A stretch of DNA of 5,803 nt, taken from the NCBI GenBank assembly GCA_903893935.1, contig CAITOD010000405.1:1-5803 (forward strand). The letters are read 5' to 3'. This DNA is from an uncultured Sphingomonadales bacterium (GTDB lineage Bacteria; Pseudomonadota; Alphaproteobacteria; Sphingomonadales; Sphingomonadaceae). The notes below the pieces were generated by a model. That model did no database searches, was not told where the DNA came from, and saw only the letters and a list, made by a program, of their open reading frames with translations. The position numbers and the translations under genes are program-made. Positions 5,419-5,803 of this stretch are shown here, piece after piece. The stretch's first letter is position 1, and the number at the start of each line of letters is the position of its first letter.

Positions 5419-5803
5419 CGCGCACGCGCTATTTCATCATGCGCCATGGCGAGACGGTCTACAACCACGCGCGGCGACTGCAATCGAACACCATTCACAC
5501 GCCGCTGACGCGGCTGGGGTGCGACCAGGCCATGCGCATGGGCGAAGCCTTGCACGCGGCACTCGGCGAGCGGCCGCAGGCGCATGTCCATGTGTCGGAC
5601 ACCGGCCGCGCGTTGCAGACTTTGGCGCTGATTGCCGAGGCGATCAGGATCGACTGGTTCGCTGCGCGGCGCTCGTCCGATTTGCGCGAGATCGATATGG
5701 GTTCGTGGTGTCTGCGCAGTTATGCCGAAGTCGAAGCGGCGGTCGGCCCGATCCGCCTGCCCGATCACCTGCTGGTGCCGGCGCCCGATGGCGAGGATTA
5801 TGC
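5415..5803 (+). CDS. Histidine phosphatase family protein (phosphoglycerate mutase-like), 3' end outside window
   Basis: The frame is open from the ATG at 5415 to the window end, showing the first ~129 residues. The start MTRTRYFIMRHGETVYN contains the RHGE motif with catalytic H11. It is followed by TPLTRLGCDQA, then SDTGRALQT (the second phosphate-binding Arg region) and LREIDMGSW with the conserved acidic residue. This is the arrangement of the His_Phos_1 superfamily, which transfers or removes phosphate through a phosphohistidine. The second catalytic His lies beyond the window, and DGEDY near the edge occupies the place of the usual GES motif. The substrate (sugar phosphate, nucleotide or other) cannot be inferred. 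The ATGA overlap with greB indicates translational coupling. Confidence 0.9.
   Translation, partial: MTRTRYFIMRHGETVYNHARRLQSNTIHTPLTRLGCDQAMRMGEALHAALGERPQAHVHVSDTGRALQTLALIAEAIRIDWFAARRSSDLREIDMGSWCLRSYAEVEAAVGPIRLPDHLLVPAPDGEDY

Overview
The window is GC-rich, protein-dense DNA that most resembles a sphingomonad-type alphaproteobacterium. Four things suggest this: two kinds of short dispersed palindromic repeat I associate with sphingomonad genomes (705-725 and about 4807-4837), a perfect CtrA-type box (TTAA-N7-TTAAC), a Flp-type pilin gene, and protein sequences of alphaproteobacterial character. The genus cannot be fixed from the sequence alone. All supported genes lie on the + strand.

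Layout. (1) 2-679: C-terminal part of a Slt70-like lytic transglycosylase that begins upstream of the window. (2) 680-808: spacer with a REP-like palindrome, a strong GC hairpin and an AT-rich repeat block. (3) 809-3044: a two-component pair, a short KdpD-like sensor kinase followed by a KdpE-like OmpR-family response regulator. The kinase frame has no stop where it should end. It stays open through the whole regulator gene to 3136, while a stop that would form a classic ATGA overlap sits in another frame, so a small indel near the kinase 3' end is likely. (4) 3045-3280: AT-rich regulatory region with 11-bp tandem repeats resembling an OmpR/PhoB-family operator, a perfect CtrA box, a sigma70-like promoter and a second direct repeat. 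(5) 3281-4785: Flp/type IVb pilin, then an unknown membrane-anchored or exported protein, then an unknown lipoprotein. The last two overlap by ATGA. (6) 4786-4920: spacer with the second dispersed repeat. (7) 4921-5803: greB, overlapped by ATGA with a histidine-phosphatase-family gene that runs off the window.

How the genes may work together. The transglycosylase and the greB/phosphatase pair look like ordinary housekeeping flanks. The centre is more interesting. A two-component system with repeat blocks on both sides sits beside an envelope/pilus module whose upstream region carries both a CtrA box and the repeat block. A plausible but unproven reading is that cell-cycle control (CtrA) and an envelope or ion-responsive regulator both act on the pilin and its two exported partners. 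No kdpFABC genes and no tad secretion genes are visible in the window.
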